From the NCBI GenBank assembly GCA_018697195.1, contig CM031864.1:29377668-29441667 (forward strand): 64,000 nt of DNA, read 5' to 3'. Made by a program: the position numbers and the translations under genes. This DNA comes from Certhia americana. Its lineage: Eukaryota; Chordata; Aves; Passeriformes; Certhiidae. The notes beneath the pieces were generated by a model. The model was not told the DNA's origin, did no database searches, and saw nothing but the letters and a program-made list of their open reading frames with translations. Each line of letters opens with the position of its first letter. Position 1 is the first letter of the stretch. Of this stretch, positions 62,393 to 64,000 are shown in pieces.

Positions 62393-63349
62393 AGTACCAA
62401 ACAGGCTGCATTTTGACTCTTTCCCACCTCCCTTTCCACAGCCTCTGCAGAAAAAATTTGGTTTGCAATCACCCTCCTCCATTCATTGCAGCATCATCCT
62501 TCTGTTGAGAGCTGGGAGACTCCATCCCCATATCCAGCCTTGTGCATCCAGCCCCTTTCCAGGGTGTCAGAGCTGTTATAATCACTGGTATTTCTGGTCT
62601 GCAGAAATAGCAGAGTGGGTGCAGAGTGGAAGGGGATGCTGTCTGACCTGGGAAGACTGGGCCCTCCGGCCAGCCAAGGAGAAGACCTCTGGAAGCTAAC
62701 GGCAGAGCAAAAAGTCAAGCATGATGGCAAGAAAAATGAAATCTATCTGCCTTGTACCAAACAAGAGAGTAATTTAAAATCCTCCTAATTGCTTCCACTC
62801 ATCCTAGTGATGTTAAGTCTTTTCTCCCTTTAAGTCTTTTCTGCCCCCCACCCCCAGCTCTTACACTAAGCCTTTGAAAGAAACGACTAATGTTATAATT
62901 AAAGGATCAATTTGGCAAGATTTCTTTGTCTTAAGATCTTTCTTTCAGGTTGGGTTAGCATTGCATTCCCAGTCTCTGGAGAGTTTTCTCCAGTTCCTTC
63001 AGGAGCCTTCTGTACCATCTTCTGAAATCTTTTCACTTCAGTTAATTTGAATTTTTTTCCCCATCCAATTTGGATGCATAACAAACGATGAATAAAATTA
63101 AGTTTTATAGCAATTAATAATAAGGGTGTTAAGGGAACAAGTGTACATTTTCAATGGAGAGAGGGTTCTTTTTGCCAGCTCCACACAAAAACCTGGGCCC
63201 CATGCGGCTGAGCAGGATCTGGTTCTTTGAAGCCAAAAACACTGGGAAGAGGATTAATATCTCGAAGATTCATGGAGGGACAAGTGGGGGACACCTCACA
63301 ATGCAGGAAAGCTTGTGGAAAGACCATAAATTCCCAGCAAGATGTCAAC

Positions 63350-63560
63350 AAACAAAATTCTTTGCCTTAAGAATGGTTAGGCATTGGACCAGGCTGCCCA
63401 GGAAAGTAGTGGAATCACCATCCCTGGAAATGTTCCAAAAACATGTGGATGTGACATTTAGGGATGTTTTACAGTGGTGAACATGGGGCTGTTGTGTTAA
63501 CAGCTGGATTTGAGGATCTTCAGCTTTTCCAACCTGAATGAGTCTATGATTCTACACCCA
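63350..63560 (+). mobile_element. CR1 LINE fragment (3' part) in intron 7
   Basis: CATTGGACCAGGCTGCCCAG, GGAATCACCATCCCTGGAAA and GTTCCAAAAACATGTGGATG are the standard CR1 blocks, and the copy ends TGAGTCTATGATTCTAC near 63556. The sequence from about 63180 to 63350 may be an older part of the same element, but I cannot match it. Confidence 0.9.
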
Positions 63561-64000
63561 AGAAATATGGAGTTGGAAGTATGAAAGCTTGGAAACATCA
63601 CTTGGCTTTTTCCTGGCATGGTTGTAGGATCTCAAGGCGTGGCTCGGATGAGGTGTGAAATGTCTGCACTTGTGTTGTGCTTGGGAACTCAGTAGTTGAG
63701 TTGGAAGGGAGGGGTGGGTGTTGCGAGGAGGGGGCTGTGATACCCTTCCCAGGTCCCCCAGCACCACCATGGGATGCACGAGAAACATCCACGCTTGTCA
63801 CTTTGTCCTGGGGGAGCTCTTTGTCATCGCCGTGGTGTTTGAGCAGGGGCCAGGCAAAGGAGTCTTGGGGACCTTCTTCTCTACTCAGCAGGCAGGTGGG
63901 CATCCATATTCATGCCTCTCTGCCGTGCTCTGCAGGGCCACCTTTCTGCCGAGGGCTCCAAGCCCCGTGCAAACAGGCTGCCTGACAAGAGGCGTGCGTG

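Noticed and set aside
63154..63480. A 108-codon open frame near the right edge
   Set aside because: Its second half is CR1 sequence read in a non-coding frame, and the first half has no similarity.

Overview
This window is vertebrate nuclear DNA and almost certainly avian. It carries at least fifteen short CR1-type LINE pieces in both orientations and one LTR of the kind seen in bird endogenous retroviruses. The single recognisable gene has much shorter introns than its mammalian counterpart. A passerine bird is plausible from the look of the LTR, but I cannot prove it. Nothing bacterial, such as operons, CRISPR arrays or insertion sequences, is present.

The only gene I can identify is the 5' part of CACNA1E, on the + strand, which encodes the pore-forming alpha-1E subunit of the Cav2.3 (R-type) voltage-gated calcium channel. 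Seven exons containing about 351 codons cover the cytoplasmic N terminus and all of repeat I. They are 25503-25769 (N terminus), 34058-34163 (S1), 34596-34735 (S2 and start of S3), 45079-45182 (end of S3 and S4), 45909-46061 (S4-S5 linker and S5), 46168-46349 (pore loop with the selectivity-filter glutamate) and 59067-59170 (S6). Exon phases agree at every junction. The exon carrying the beta-subunit-binding helix of the I-II linker lies beyond the right edge.

Two features stand out. First, intron 1 (25770-34057) is not a GT-AG intron. It begins ATATCCTTT, has a TCCTTAAC branch site and ends in AC, so it is a U12-type AT-AC minor-spliceosome intron. Second, a GC-rich, coding-looking exon at 9623-10064 has a strong acceptor and donor, and its phase matches the acceptor that sits one base before the channel's usual start codon. 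If spliced, it would add a long N-terminal extension to Cav2.3. Its reading frame is broken near its 5' end by what may be one extra G.

Layout: 1-9622 is upstream noncoding DNA with CR1 pieces and one LTR (about 5008-5366). 9623-10064 is the candidate exon. 10065-25502 is noncoding DNA with many CR1 pieces, ending in a GC/CpG-rich promoter-like block from about 24220. 25503-59170 is the channel gene with its introns. 59171-64000 is part of intron 7. The introns hold CR1 copies, simple repeats, one reverse-transcriptase remnant of a LINE, and a few motif clusters that could be enhancers.
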